DNA of 64,000 bases from Actinoplanes missouriensis 431 (GTDB taxonomy: Bacteria; Actinomycetota; Actinomycetes; Mycobacteriales; Micromonosporaceae): positions 6,076,001 to 6,140,000 of the forward strand of contig NC_017093.1 in assembly GCF_000284295.1 (NCBI RefSeq), given 5' to 3'. The first letter of the stretch is position 1. Each line of letters opens with the position of its first letter. The translations under genes and the position numbers were made by a program. Positions 16,696 to 24,252 of the stretch are shown one piece after another. The notes under the pieces are model-generated. The model had not been told where the DNA came from and did no database searches. It was given only the letters and a program-made list of their open reading frames with translations.

Positions 16696-18039
16696 ATGCG
16701 TCATCGTGTCGTGGTCGTGGGGGCCGGGTTCGGGGGCCTCTTCGCCATCAAGGCTCTGCGCCGGGCGGACGTGGACATCACCCTGATCAACGGGACGGCC
16801 TATCACCTCTTCCAGCCGCTGCTCTACCAGGTGGCCACCGGCATCCTGTCGGAAGGTGAGGTCGCGCCGCCGATCCGGGAGGTGCTCAAGCGGCAGAAGA
16901 ACGTGGACGTCCGGCTCGGCTGGGTGCAGGACGTGGACGTCGAGAACAAGGTCGTCTCGGTGAACGGGCCGGGGATCGACTACACCGTGGAGTACGACAC
17001 GCTGATCGTGGCGGCCGGCGCCTCGCAGTCGTATTTCGGCAACGACGAGTTCGCCGAGTACGCGCCCGGCATGAAGAGCATCGACGACGCGCTGGAGCTG
17101 CGCGCCCGGATCTTCGGGGCGTTCGAGGTCGCCGACCTGCAGACCGACCCGGCGGACAAGGAACGCTGGCTCACGTTCGTGGTGGTCGGCGCCGGCCCGA
17201 CCGGCACCGAGATGGCCGGGCAGATCGCCGAGCTGGCGCACCGGACACTGCCCTCGCAGTACCGGCACATCGACACCCGTAAGTCGCGGATCCTGCTGGT
17301 GGACGCCGTCGGGGCGGTGCTGAACACGTTCGGTGACCGACTGTCCGGCCGGGCCAGGGATCAGCTGGAGAAGCTCGGCGTCGAGGTCATGCTGAACACC
17401 AAGGTGGTGGGCGTCGACACCACCGGGATCGAGGTGGAGACGTCGTCCGGCCGGCAGCGGATCCCGACGATGACCAAGGTCTGGGCGGCCGGGGTGGCCG
17501 CGCCGACGCTCGCCACGAAGCTGGCCGACGCGGCAGGCGCGAAGACCGACCGGGCCGGCCGCGTGCTCGTGGAGAAGGACACCACGGTCCCCGGGCACCC
17601 GGAGATCTTCGTGCTCGGCGACATGATGAACCTGGCCGGCGAGGACGGGCGGCCGCTGCCCGGTGTCGCGCAGGTGGCGATCCAGAGCGGGCGGCACGCG
17701 GCCGACCAGATCAAGCGGCGGCTGGGCGGCAAACCGGACAAGCAGCCCTTCAAGTACTTCGACAAGGGCAGCCTCGCGACGATCTCCCGCTTCTCGGCGG
17801 TGGCCAGCATCGGCAAGCTGCACCTGTCCGGATTCCCGGCCTGGGTGGTGTGGGTCGCCGTGCACCTTTTCTACCTGGTCGGCTTCAAGAACCGGGTCAC
17901 GGCGGTGCTGCACTGGGCGGTCAGCTTCCTGGGCCGGGGCAGGTCGGAACGAGTGGCCACCCAGCAGCAGGCGTTCGCCCGGCGGGCCCTCCGCCTGTAC
18001 GGCGACCCCTTCAAACGTGAGGCGGAGGAAAGTCGCTGA
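16696..18039 (+). CDS. ndh: type II NADH:quinone oxidoreductase
   Basis: About 447 residues. The FAD-binding Rossmann motif VVVGAGFGGL is at the N-terminus and the NADH-binding motif VVVGAGPTGTEMAGQ is near residue 165. The second FAD region IFVLGDMMNL is near residue 305, and a hydrophobic C-terminal segment (PAWVVWVAVHLFYLVGFKN) is the membrane/quinone anchor. It transfers electrons from NADH to quinone without pumping protons. The ATG at 16696 follows GCGAGGAG. The 191 bases upstream carry no recognised operator. Confidence 0.94.
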   Translation: MRHRVVVVGAGFGGLFAIKALRRADVDITLINGTAYHLFQPLLYQVATGILSEGEVAPPIREVLKRQKNVDVRLGWVQDVDVENKVVSVNGPGIDYTVEYDTLIVAAGASQSYFGNDEFAEYAPGMKSIDDALELRARIFGAFEVADLQTDPADKERWLTFVVVGAGPTGTEMAGQIAELAHRTLPSQYRHIDTRKSRILLVDAVGAVLNTFGDRLSGRARDQLEKLGVEVMLNTKVVGVDTTGIEVETSSGRQRIPTMTKVWAAGVAAPTLATKLADAAGAKTDRAGRVLVEKDTTVPGHPEIFVLGDMMNLAGEDGRPLPGVAQVAIQSGRHAADQIKRRLGGKPDKQPFKYFDKGSLATISRFSAVASIGKLHLSGFPAWVVWVAVHLFYLVGFKNRVTAVLHWAVSFLGRGRSERVATQQQAFARRALRLYGDPFKREAEESR

Positions 18040-18091
18040 CACCGCCAGGTAGCGTGTAGCGGCCCCTGCATTCTTGAGGAAGGTTCACGCC

Positions 18092-18745
18092 TTGGTTCCG
18101 GTCACACAACCCGTCGTCGCACCGAGGCAACGGGCGATGGCCCCGGTCTACCACGAGCTGACGCTCTTCCACGGGAGCATGGGTGCGGGCAAGTCGACCC
18201 TGGCGTTGCAGAACGCGTACAACCGGCGGCAGGCCGGGCGGCCCGGCGTGCTGCTCACCAGCATGGATCGCGCCGGGTCCGGGGTGCTGTCGTCCCGGCT
18301 CGGCGTGATGGCCGACGCCATCGAGGTGACCGACGGGGCCGACCTGGTCACGCTGATCGAGGCGCAGGTGCCGGCCGGCGGGTTCGTGATCGTCGACGAG
18401 GCCCAGTTCCTGCGCCCGGAGCAGGTCGAGCAGCTCGCCCTCGCGGTGGACGAGCTGCACGTCGACGTGGACTGCTACGCGATATCGACGGACTTCATGT
18501 CGCGGCTGTTCCCCGGCTCGCAGCGGCTCCTCGAGCTGGCCGACCGGATCGTGTCGCTGCAGGTCGAGGTGACCTGCTGGTGCGGGCGTCCGGGCCGGCA
18601 GAACGCGCGGATCGAGGACGGGCGGGTGGCCCGGTCCGGCGCTCAGGTGGCGGTCGGGGACATCGACGCGGCGGCCGAGGTGAGCTATCGGGTGCTGTGC
18701 CGCCGCCACTGGCGTGAGGGCGTCGCGGGACCCGCTCAGGGGTAG
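18092..18745 (+). CDS. tdk: thymidine kinase (TK1/type II family)
   Basis: About 217 residues. The P-loop is GSMGAGKST near residue 36, the acidic motif is VDEAQFL near residue 110, and the lasso/zinc region is near the C-terminus. It phosphorylates thymidine in the salvage pathway. The zinc ligands look altered: the first pair is CWC (Cys-X-Cys) rather than Cys-X2-Cys, and the second is CRRH. The TTG at 18092 is chosen because AGGAAGG lies eight bases upstream; an ATG at 18137 is possible. Its stop overlaps the convergent nuclease gene by ten bases. Confidence 0.85.
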   Translation: MVPVTQPVVAPRQRAMAPVYHELTLFHGSMGAGKSTLALQNAYNRRQAGRPGVLLTSMDRAGSGVLSSRLGVMADAIEVTDGADLVTLIEAQVPAGGFVIVDEAQFLRPEQVEQLALAVDELHVDVDCYAISTDFMSRLFPGSQRLLELADRIVSLQVEVTCWCGRPGRQNARIEDGRVARSGAQVAVGDIDAAAEVSYRVLCRRHWREGVAGPAQG

Positions 18746-19632
18746 ATCTGCCACGCGCGCAGGTCACCCTGCGGGTCGAAGAGGTAGCCGCCGTCGCCGT
18801 AGCCGTGGTTGGCCGGGTCGACGTTCGTGAAGATCGGTCCGCTGAGGCCCCAGTACTTGTCGGTGGCGGTGTTCGTGCCCTTGCCGACGTGCACCGTGAG
18901 CGTGCCGCCGGCCGGGATCCTGGTGCCCTTCGCGAACGTGTAGCGGCGGTAGGCGGAGTCGCGCACCCACCAGCCGGCCACGCTCACGGCGGTTCTGCCC
19001 TGATTTTTCAGGAGAAAGTATTCGCCGTTGAGGTTCGCCGCGTCGGAACCGGCGGGATCCGGGTCAACCGTCAGCGACAGTGAAGCGGCCGGCCCGGCAC
19101 CACAGCTGTCCGTGTCGTAGAGGCCGCGGTGCTCCTTGGCGGCCGCCTTCGCCGCGGCCAGGTAGCGTTCGTCCCAGGTCCACTCGCCGGCGAACGGCAG
19201 CCAGAGGGCGAGGCCCCGGCGTACCAGATCCTGCCCGATGTCCTGCCACCTACCGTTGATCTTCACGGCGGCGGAGCGGAGCGGACGCTCGCCGCTCTTG
19301 CTGGACGCCTTCAAAGCGGTCAGGCGCACCTTGTTGCCACCGGCCTTGACCATCTGCTCGACCCGCGCCGTCGCGGCCAGCGCGTGACACTCGCCGCGCC
19401 GCTTCGCCGGCGTCGGCGAGTACTTGGTCTGCTCCATCGCCTGAATCCCGATCAGCCGGATCGACTTCAGCGCGCTGGTGCCGTCGCCGTGCAGGTCGAC
19501 CCGGAGGGTGTCGCCGTCGGCGACCCAGTCGACCGTGCCGGTCCAGGTGAGGGTGGCTGCCTGCGCGGGGGCGGCGAACCCGGCGACACCGAGGGTGGCG
19601 GTCACGGCGAGGGTGGCTAGGCGACGCAGCAT
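18736..19632 (-). CDS. secreted staphylococcal-nuclease-like protein with lamin-tail domain
   Basis: About 298 residues. A signal peptide (MLRRLATLAVTATLGVAGFAAPAQA) precedes an SNase-type OB-fold nuclease (GTVDWVADGDTLRVDL, IRLIGIQAMEQ, GERPLRSA) at about residues 30-180. A C-terminal lamin-tail domain (NLNGEYFLLKNQGRTAVSVAGWWVRD) spans about residues 210-298. The catalytic Asp, Arg and Glu positions appear filled, although the usual DAPE after the core reads AMEQ. Expected activity is extracellular Ca-dependent DNA/RNA cleavage. The ATG at 19632 begins the signal peptide; the upstream extension to 19833 is not signal-like. The gene converges on tdk. Confidence 0.88.
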   Translation of the reverse strand: MLRRLATLAVTATLGVAGFAAPAQAATLTWTGTVDWVADGDTLRVDLHGDGTSALKSIRLIGIQAMEQTKYSPTPAKRRGECHALAATARVEQMVKAGGNKVRLTALKASSKSGERPLRSAAVKINGRWQDIGQDLVRRGLALWLPFAGEWTWDERYLAAAKAAAKEHRGLYDTDSCGAGPAASLSLTVDPDPAGSDAANLNGEYFLLKNQGRTAVSVAGWWVRDSAYRRYTFAKGTRIPAGGTLTVHVGKGTNTATDKYWGLSGPIFTNVDPANHGYGDGGYLFDPQGDLRAWQIYP

Positions 19633-19907
19633 GCCGGGCTCATCGGCCGGGCAGGCGCCGGCTTGAGCGATCCGGGTCGTCAGCGTGGCCTCGCATTCCG
19701 CGCCTCTCCATCTCCGCATCCGGTACGCGCCATCGGCAGTTCCCAACCGCAACCTACTGGTCCCCCGCTCCCCCGGCCACCTGACGGCCCCTCCCGCCGG
19801 CGCATCCCGCCGCCGGCCCCGGCGTCCCGTCACCCTCTCCGCGTCCCGTCACCTGGATCCCCGCCTCCGCCCGCCGCAGATCGTGGAGCGTTCGCCGCCG
19901 TGGGACC

Positions 19908-19921
19908 CGCAGATCTTGGAA
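19908..19921 (-). repeat. dispersed TTCCAAGATCTGCG element, copy 2 (reverse)
   Basis: CGCAGATCTTGGAA is the reverse complement of TTCCAAGATCTGCG. A related half (CCGCAGATCGTGGAGCG) lies about 37 bases to the left. It matches copies at 12301 and 45951. Confidence 0.5.
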
Positions 19922-19997
19922 TGCCGCCCGTCGGCTGGCTCGTAGTGCTGCCGAACCGGGCGCGCCGGAGCACTGTGAGCCAGCCGGACCGGGCGAG

Positions 19998-20112
19998 CTG
20001 GTGCTCAGTGCTGTCGACAGGCGCTTCGACAACACTCAGCACCAGCCGGACCGGCCGGTCGTCAGCGCTCCGGCGACAGCACTGAGCACCGGCCGGACCG
20101 GCCGGTCGTCAG
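19998..20112. repeat. palindrome plus 38-base direct repeats, CAGTGCTGTCGAC family
   Basis: The arms at 19998-20017 and 20026-20045 pair over 20 bases with two mismatches (CTGGTGCTCAGTGCTGTCGA against TCGACAACACTCAGCACCAG). The right arm starts a 38-base unit (20028-20065) that repeats at 20075-20112 with few changes; both end CCGGACCGGCCGGTCGTCAG. The core matches the hairpin at 11593-11628, including the neighbouring GGTCCGGCCGG. Confidence 0.8.
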
Positions 20113-20234
20113 GGCTATCTCATCTGTCGGACTTCGGCGGGGCTGCTCGAACGGGTTACTACCCCGGGCGATGGATTGCCGTGTCTGCGAGGCTGCACGA
20201 AGGTGGGCAACCTCCACGGACGAAGGGTGCATCG

Positions 20235-20645
20235 ATGAGCAATCCCCACCAGATGCCCTATGGGTGGGCGCCGCCGATCACCGACGGCTTCATCCGCGCG
20301 CGTCCGCCGGTCACGCCGGGACGGCGGCTGGCGGCGGCGCTGCTCGACGTTCTGCTGATGATCGTGACGCTCGGCGTCGGCTGGCTGGCCTGGGCGATGG
20401 TCACCTGGCCCGCCGGTCAGACCCCGGCGAAACGGCTGCTCGGGCAGGTGGTGACCGACAGTGCCACCGGTGTCCCGTTCGGCCGGCGGCGGATGGCGGT
20501 CCGGGAGATGTGCCTGAAGCTCGCGCTGAACGTGGTCACGCTCACCGCGTTCGCCTGGGTCGACGGCCTCTTCGCCCTCGGCGACCGCGACCAGCATCGT
20601 GCCCTCCACGACCGGATGGCCAACTCGATCGTCGTCGAGCGCTGA
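20235..20645 (+). CDS. RDD-family membrane protein
   Basis: About 136 residues. The RDD region begins GRRLAAALLDVLLM (the conserved Arg and Asp are kept) and continues with the second element GQTPAKRLLGQVV typical of the family. A C-terminal charged segment (GDRDQHRALHDRMANSIVV) is also characteristic. Two to three membrane segments. RDD proteins are small integral membrane proteins of uncertain role, some linked to Na+/H+ transport. The ATG at 20235 is preceded by GAAGG. Confidence 0.85.
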   Translation: MSNPHQMPYGWAPPITDGFIRARPPVTPGRRLAAALLDVLLMIVTLGVGWLAWAMVTWPAGQTPAKRLLGQVVTDSATGVPFGRRRMAVREMCLKLALNVVTLTAFAWVDGLFALGDRDQHRALHDRMANSIVVER

Positions 20646-20685
20646 CCCGGCCGTGGAAGACTCCACAGCCGGGCCCCTCAACGCG

Positions 20686-23247
20686 CTACCCCGCCGTCCA
20701 GAACAGGGCCCGGGCGTACTGCGCGTACAAGCCCTTCGGGTGTGCCCGGAACAACGGCTCGGTCCCGAACAGCACCACATTGCCCCCGCCCGCCGTGGCG
20801 CCGGAGACCACCGCTGCCTGCCCGGCGGCCTGTTCCTGCCCGTTGGCGCCGGCCGTGGTCGGCTGCCAGTGGCCGGCGACCAGCGGGTCGGCGCCGTACC
20901 GCTGCTCCACGGTGAACCCGGTGCCGGTGAACCAGAGCGGCGAGTAGACGAACGAGTGCGGCAGCGACCCCGCCCCGACGACCGGGCCGGTGTTCACCAC
21001 GTTGACCACGCCGTTCGCGTCACCGCGTGCGGCGTTCGCGACCGCCGGCAGCAGTTTCGCGGCGGCGTTGAAGGTGGCGCCCGTCGCGCCTCGGGTGACC
21101 ACGCCGCCGCCGCGGGCGAGGAACGCGTCGACGGTGGCGCGGCCTGTCGCGTTCAGGCCGGTGTACGACAGGCCGGACGAGACGATCAGGGTGTCCACGT
21201 CGCTGAGCCCGGCGCCGCCGTTGAGCAGCGCGGTCGAGACGGTCCGGACCGTGAAGCCCATCTCCTTGAGGGCGAACAGCTCGTCGGCCGAGACCGCGCC
21301 GGCGATGACCGGCTGATCGAGGACCTCCCCTGCCGGCTTCGTGGGCGCCGCGGTGAACCGTACCCCCAATGATCGGGCCAGCGCGGTGGCCTCGGGCCGC
21401 GCCTCGGCCGGGACCACGACGGTGGCCGCGCCGGTACGCCGCAGCTTGATCCCCCGGGCGAGCAGCTCGTTGACCGCCCGCACGTCGTTGCCGTCCTTCA
21501 GGGTGAGCTGCAGCGCGCTGCCCTTGCGCGCGTCGACGCCGCCCTGGAGGACGGCTTGCCGGACCGGGGTCGTGGCGACGCGCGGCGCGGCCTTGCGGCT
21601 GATGTCGACCTGCGCGCCCCAGAGGAGGCCGAGGCTCCAGCCGGAGATGTCGTACATCTGCGGGACGAGGTCGGAGATGTCCCGGCCGGCCTCCAGAAGC
21701 GCGTTCGCGAGGCCGCGCTTCGGCTGGTGCATGTCGACGATGTAGGTGCCGGAGGCGTAGCGCCGCCCGTTCACCGTGAAGCCGTGACGCGCCTTGGTGA
21801 CCCGCACGTCGTTGGCGATCAGGTGGTTGATCAGGCGGGTCGCGGCGGGTGTCCCGGCCGGGATCACGTAGGCGCGCGGGAACTCGGTCGAGTAACGGTC
21901 CTCCGGCCCGAAGCCGTCCACGAAACCGTCCGGGATCTCCGGCGAGGGCGCGCCCACCCAGCCCCGGCGGAACTGTTCGATCTGGCCGGCGAGCAGTGAC
22001 GACTTGTTGGTGTCCGCGTACGTGAGCGCGGCTTCGATGGTCGCGGCGGCCACGTCCGTGTTGATCTTCGAGCGGCGGCGCAGCTCCTCCACCGGCAGGT
22101 TGGTGTAGTCGGCGTTGTTCACCCGCAGCGGGATCTCCACGGTGTGGCCGATGGCGCCCTGGAAGATCGCGTACATCGGGGTGAAGATCGGCGGCCAGTC
22201 GTCCCAGTCGCCCGGCGCGTAGTCACGGAACGGGATGTCGGCGCGGGTGGTCTCGGCGTACCCCAGTTTCTGGATCGCCGCCTCCATGCCGAGCGCGTTC
22301 GGCAGGGCGTGCTTGATGTAGAGGTCGTACTCGTAGTTCTGCCCGTGCGGCGGGGTGCCCGGCTCGATCAGCGTGGTGCCGGTGTACCCGTGCTCGTCCA
22401 GCATCACGAACGGCTGCGTGCCGATCACCACGTCACGGATCGCGCGGGACTCGGGCTGCGAGTTCGTGGCGTAGTCGCGGTTGATGTCGAAACCGGCGCC
22501 GTTCGCCCGGGTGCCGGCGACCCGCCCGTCCGGGTTGTTCGTGACCGTCACGTAGACGCGGCTCTTCTTCAGGAACGCGACGGTCTTCGCGTCGGTCGCC
22601 GTGGCCAGTCTCTCGATCACGCGGAGAGCGCCGTCGGTGCCCTCCCACTCGTTGCCGTGGATGTTCGCGTTGATCCAGACCGGCGTCTTGTACCCGGCTT
22701 TCAGGTGACCGTCCCGCTGGGCCGCCCACGGGTTGTCCTCGATCATCGCCTTCCAGCGATCCTGCCGGGCCGTCTCGGCCGCCGATTCCGGCGCGGTCAC
22801 CGTGACCAGGTAAAGATCCCGGCCTCCGGCCGATTTCCCGATCACCTCGGCGGAGACCTTGTCGGAGGCCTTCTGCAGGGCGTTCAATTTCGGCGCGATC
22901 CCGTGGTACGGGATGAGCCCCAGCTTGATCGACCGATCATCCGGGTTCTCGGGGTAGACGCTGAGGGTGTTCTGGCGCGGATAGCCCCGCTTCCCCGGCT
23001 TCCAGCCGGTCCCCGAGCCCGCGCCGGTGATCCCCGCGCCGGCGACCTCCGCGCCGTTGATCGACAGGCTTCGCGCCGACGCGTTCTCCAGCGCGGCGAC
23101 CTCGTTGCGTTCCGGACCGTTGCCGAAGTCCCTGCTCGCCTGCACCCTGTCCGGGTCGCCCGGTGCGGCGGCAGCAGCAGGATCGGCGAGCAGCGCCGCG
23201 GTCAGCAGCGCGGTGCCGAATCCGGCAAGCGTTCGTGACAAGTCCAC
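20686..23247 (-). CDS. secreted M14 zinc carboxypeptidase
   Basis: About 853 residues. A signal peptide (LSRTLAGFGTALLTAALLADPAAAAA) precedes an M14 metallocarboxypeptidase domain. Zinc ligands are in NIHGNEWEG and LDEHGYTG, the substrate-binding stretch is NPDGRVAGTRANGAGFDINRD, and the catalytic Glu is in GHTVEIPLRV. The C-terminal 400 residues add non-catalytic domains, one resembling a glutamine-amidotransferase-like fold (VDTLIVSSGLSYTGLN...AFLARGGGVVTRG). It trims C-terminal residues from peptides outside the cell. The GTG at 23247 follows GGAGG by six bases; an upstream in-frame TTG-rich stretch is rejected. The gene is preceded by a TetR gene on the same strand, 90 bases away. Confidence 0.9.
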   Translation of the reverse strand: MDLSRTLAGFGTALLTAALLADPAAAAAPGDPDRVQASRDFGNGPERNEVAALENASARSLSINGAEVAGAGITGAGSGTGWKPGKRGYPRQNTLSVYPENPDDRSIKLGLIPYHGIAPKLNALQKASDKVSAEVIGKSAGGRDLYLVTVTAPESAAETARQDRWKAMIEDNPWAAQRDGHLKAGYKTPVWINANIHGNEWEGTDGALRVIERLATATDAKTVAFLKKSRVYVTVTNNPDGRVAGTRANGAGFDINRDYATNSQPESRAIRDVVIGTQPFVMLDEHGYTGTTLIEPGTPPHGQNYEYDLYIKHALPNALGMEAAIQKLGYAETTRADIPFRDYAPGDWDDWPPIFTPMYAIFQGAIGHTVEIPLRVNNADYTNLPVEELRRRSKINTDVAAATIEAALTYADTNKSSLLAGQIEQFRRGWVGAPSPEIPDGFVDGFGPEDRYSTEFPRAYVIPAGTPAATRLINHLIANDVRVTKARHGFTVNGRRYASGTYIVDMHQPKRGLANALLEAGRDISDLVPQMYDISGWSLGLLWGAQVDISRKAAPRVATTPVRQAVLQGGVDARKGSALQLTLKDGNDVRAVNELLARGIKLRRTGAATVVVPAEARPEATALARSLGVRFTAAPTKPAGEVLDQPVIAGAVSADELFALKEMGFTVRTVSTALLNGGAGLSDVDTLIVSSGLSYTGLNATGRATVDAFLARGGGVVTRGATGATFNAAAKLLPAVANAARGDANGVVNVVNTGPVVGAGSLPHSFVYSPLWFTGTGFTVEQRYGADPLVAGHWQPTTAGANGQEQAAGQAAVVSGATAGGGNVVLFGTEPLFRAHPKGLYAQYARALFWTAG

Positions 23248-23337
23248 AAAGCACCTCCGTTGGGATTCCCCTGACCCTCTCCGGAGCAGCAACGGATGCG
23301 CAATGATCTATGCGGACGATTCTTGTTCTTAACCGAG

Positions 23338-23970
23338 TTACCGCAAGATCACATCGAGCCCGCGCTCGAAGATCTCGTCGTCGTCCCGCTCCGGCCCGGC
23401 CAGGTGGCGCGACGCCACGAGCGTCGGACAGGCCGCGGTCACATGCCGGCGCGCCGCCTCCCGATCCGCAGCGCTCGACGCCCGCCACGTCGCCTCGGTC
23501 AGCGCCGCCCCGATCACATAGTTCGCCAGCAGCCGGGTGGCCACGGTCAATTCGCGATCTTTCAGCCCGCCGCGCGACAGCGCCTCCTGCAGGAACTCGG
23601 TGCGCGCCAGCACGTTCGGCCCGAGCATCGGCCGCCCGATCAGCGCGGCCGCCCAGGGATGGTCGAGCATGGCGCGGCGCCAGCCCCGCACGAGGGTACG
23701 GGCATCGGCCCGCCACTCCGTCTTCTCCGGGATCGGAACCGCCCCGAAGACGTGATCGACGGCCAGATCGAGGACGTCGTCCCTGGTCTCCACATGCCAG
23801 TAGAGCGCGGTGGAGGTGACCCCGAGCGCCGCCGCCAGCCGCCGCATGGTGAGCCCGTCGACCCCCTCGGCATCGAGCAGCCCCACTGCGGCCACCGTGA
23901 TCGACTCCCGGCTGAGCTGGGGTTGCCGGCGCCGCCGGTCAGGTTCGGGCCGGAGCCATACCGAGGTCAT
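23338..23970 (-). CDS. TetR-family transcriptional regulator
   Basis: 210 residues. The N-terminal helix-turn-helix (LSRESITVAAVGLLDAEGVDGLTMRRLAAALGVTSTALYWHVETRDDVLDLAVDHVF) is a clear TetR domain, and the C-terminal part resembles the TetR-C family that binds small hydrophobic ligands. It is divergent from a small protein gene (24025) with a candidate dyad between them, so it probably regulates that pair of promoters. Confidence 0.92.
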   Translation of the reverse strand: MTSVWLRPEPDRRRRQPQLSRESITVAAVGLLDAEGVDGLTMRRLAAALGVTSTALYWHVETRDDVLDLAVDHVFGAVPIPEKTEWRADARTLVRGWRRAMLDHPWAAALIGRPMLGPNVLARTEFLQEALSRGGLKDRELTVATRLLANYVIGAALTEATWRASSAADREAARRHVTAACPTLVASRHLAGPERDDDEIFERGLDVILR

Positions 23971-23978
23971 GCCTGTTA

Positions 23979-23996
23979 GATTAACGTCGGTAAGTC
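23979..23996. promoter_or_regulatory. candidate TetR operator dyad
   Basis: GATTAAC-GTCG-GTAAGTC: the 7-base arms pair at five of seven positions around a 4-base centre, in the 54-base divergent region between the TetR gene and the 75-residue protein gene. The size and place fit a TetR autoregulatory site. Confidence 0.4.
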
Positions 23997-24024
23997 AAAT
24001 TATCACCGTTCAAGGAGGCGTGTC

Positions 24025-24252
24025 GTGCCCCTGATACGCGTGCGATTGGAGACCGACCGGTCGACGGCCCGCAAGGTGATGGCCCTGCACCTGGCCGGCC
24101 GCGCCCATGCCGAGTCCCGCGAGGCAGCCCGCGAGTGGGTGTGGTCCCACGGCCGCACCCCGGCAGCCGACCCGATCTTCGTGGGAGTCACCAACGGCGA
24201 GCCGGTGCACCTGCTCTACGACGTGGAGGTCCACCTGGAGGCCGGTCCCTGA
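24025..24252 (+). CDS. small hypothetical protein
   Basis: 75 residues starting PLIRVRLETDRSTARKVMALHLAGRAHAESREAAREWVW. There is no signal or membrane segment and no family is recognised. The pattern of one strand, one long helix and two strands suggests a small folded alpha/beta protein. The GTG start is well supported by AAGGAGG six to eight bases upstream. Its last 37 bases overlap the convergent NACHT gene. The divergent TetR gene is the likely regulator. Confidence 0.65.
   Translation: MPLIRVRLETDRSTARKVMALHLAGRAHAESREAAREWVWSHGRTPAADPIFVGVTNGEPVHLLYDVEVHLEAGP

Larger units (their letters stand above)
19633..20234. other. gene-free intergenic region with repeat family
   Basis: About 600 bases without a supported gene. 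It holds two CCGCAGATC-type units, a reverse copy of the TTCCAAGATCTGCG element, a long hairpin and two 38-base direct repeats of the CAGTGCTGTCGAC/CCGGACCGGCCGG family. The last 100 bases before the RDD gene should contain its promoter, but no clear -10/-35 is visible. Confidence 0.65.

Noticed and set aside
19642..20234. Possible small gene before the RDD protein
   Set aside because: Frames consist of Ser/Arg/Pro-rich repeats spanning the palindromes, have no ribosome binding site and no conserved-looking segment.
20686..23292. Carboxypeptidase starting at 23292
   Set aside because: The GTG at 23247 has GGAGG at the right distance and starts directly at the signal peptide.
24216..24252. 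Sequencing error at the overlapping ends of the NACHT gene and small protein
   Set aside because: Both frames close properly on opposite strands; convergent overlaps like this are common here (also at 18736-18745).
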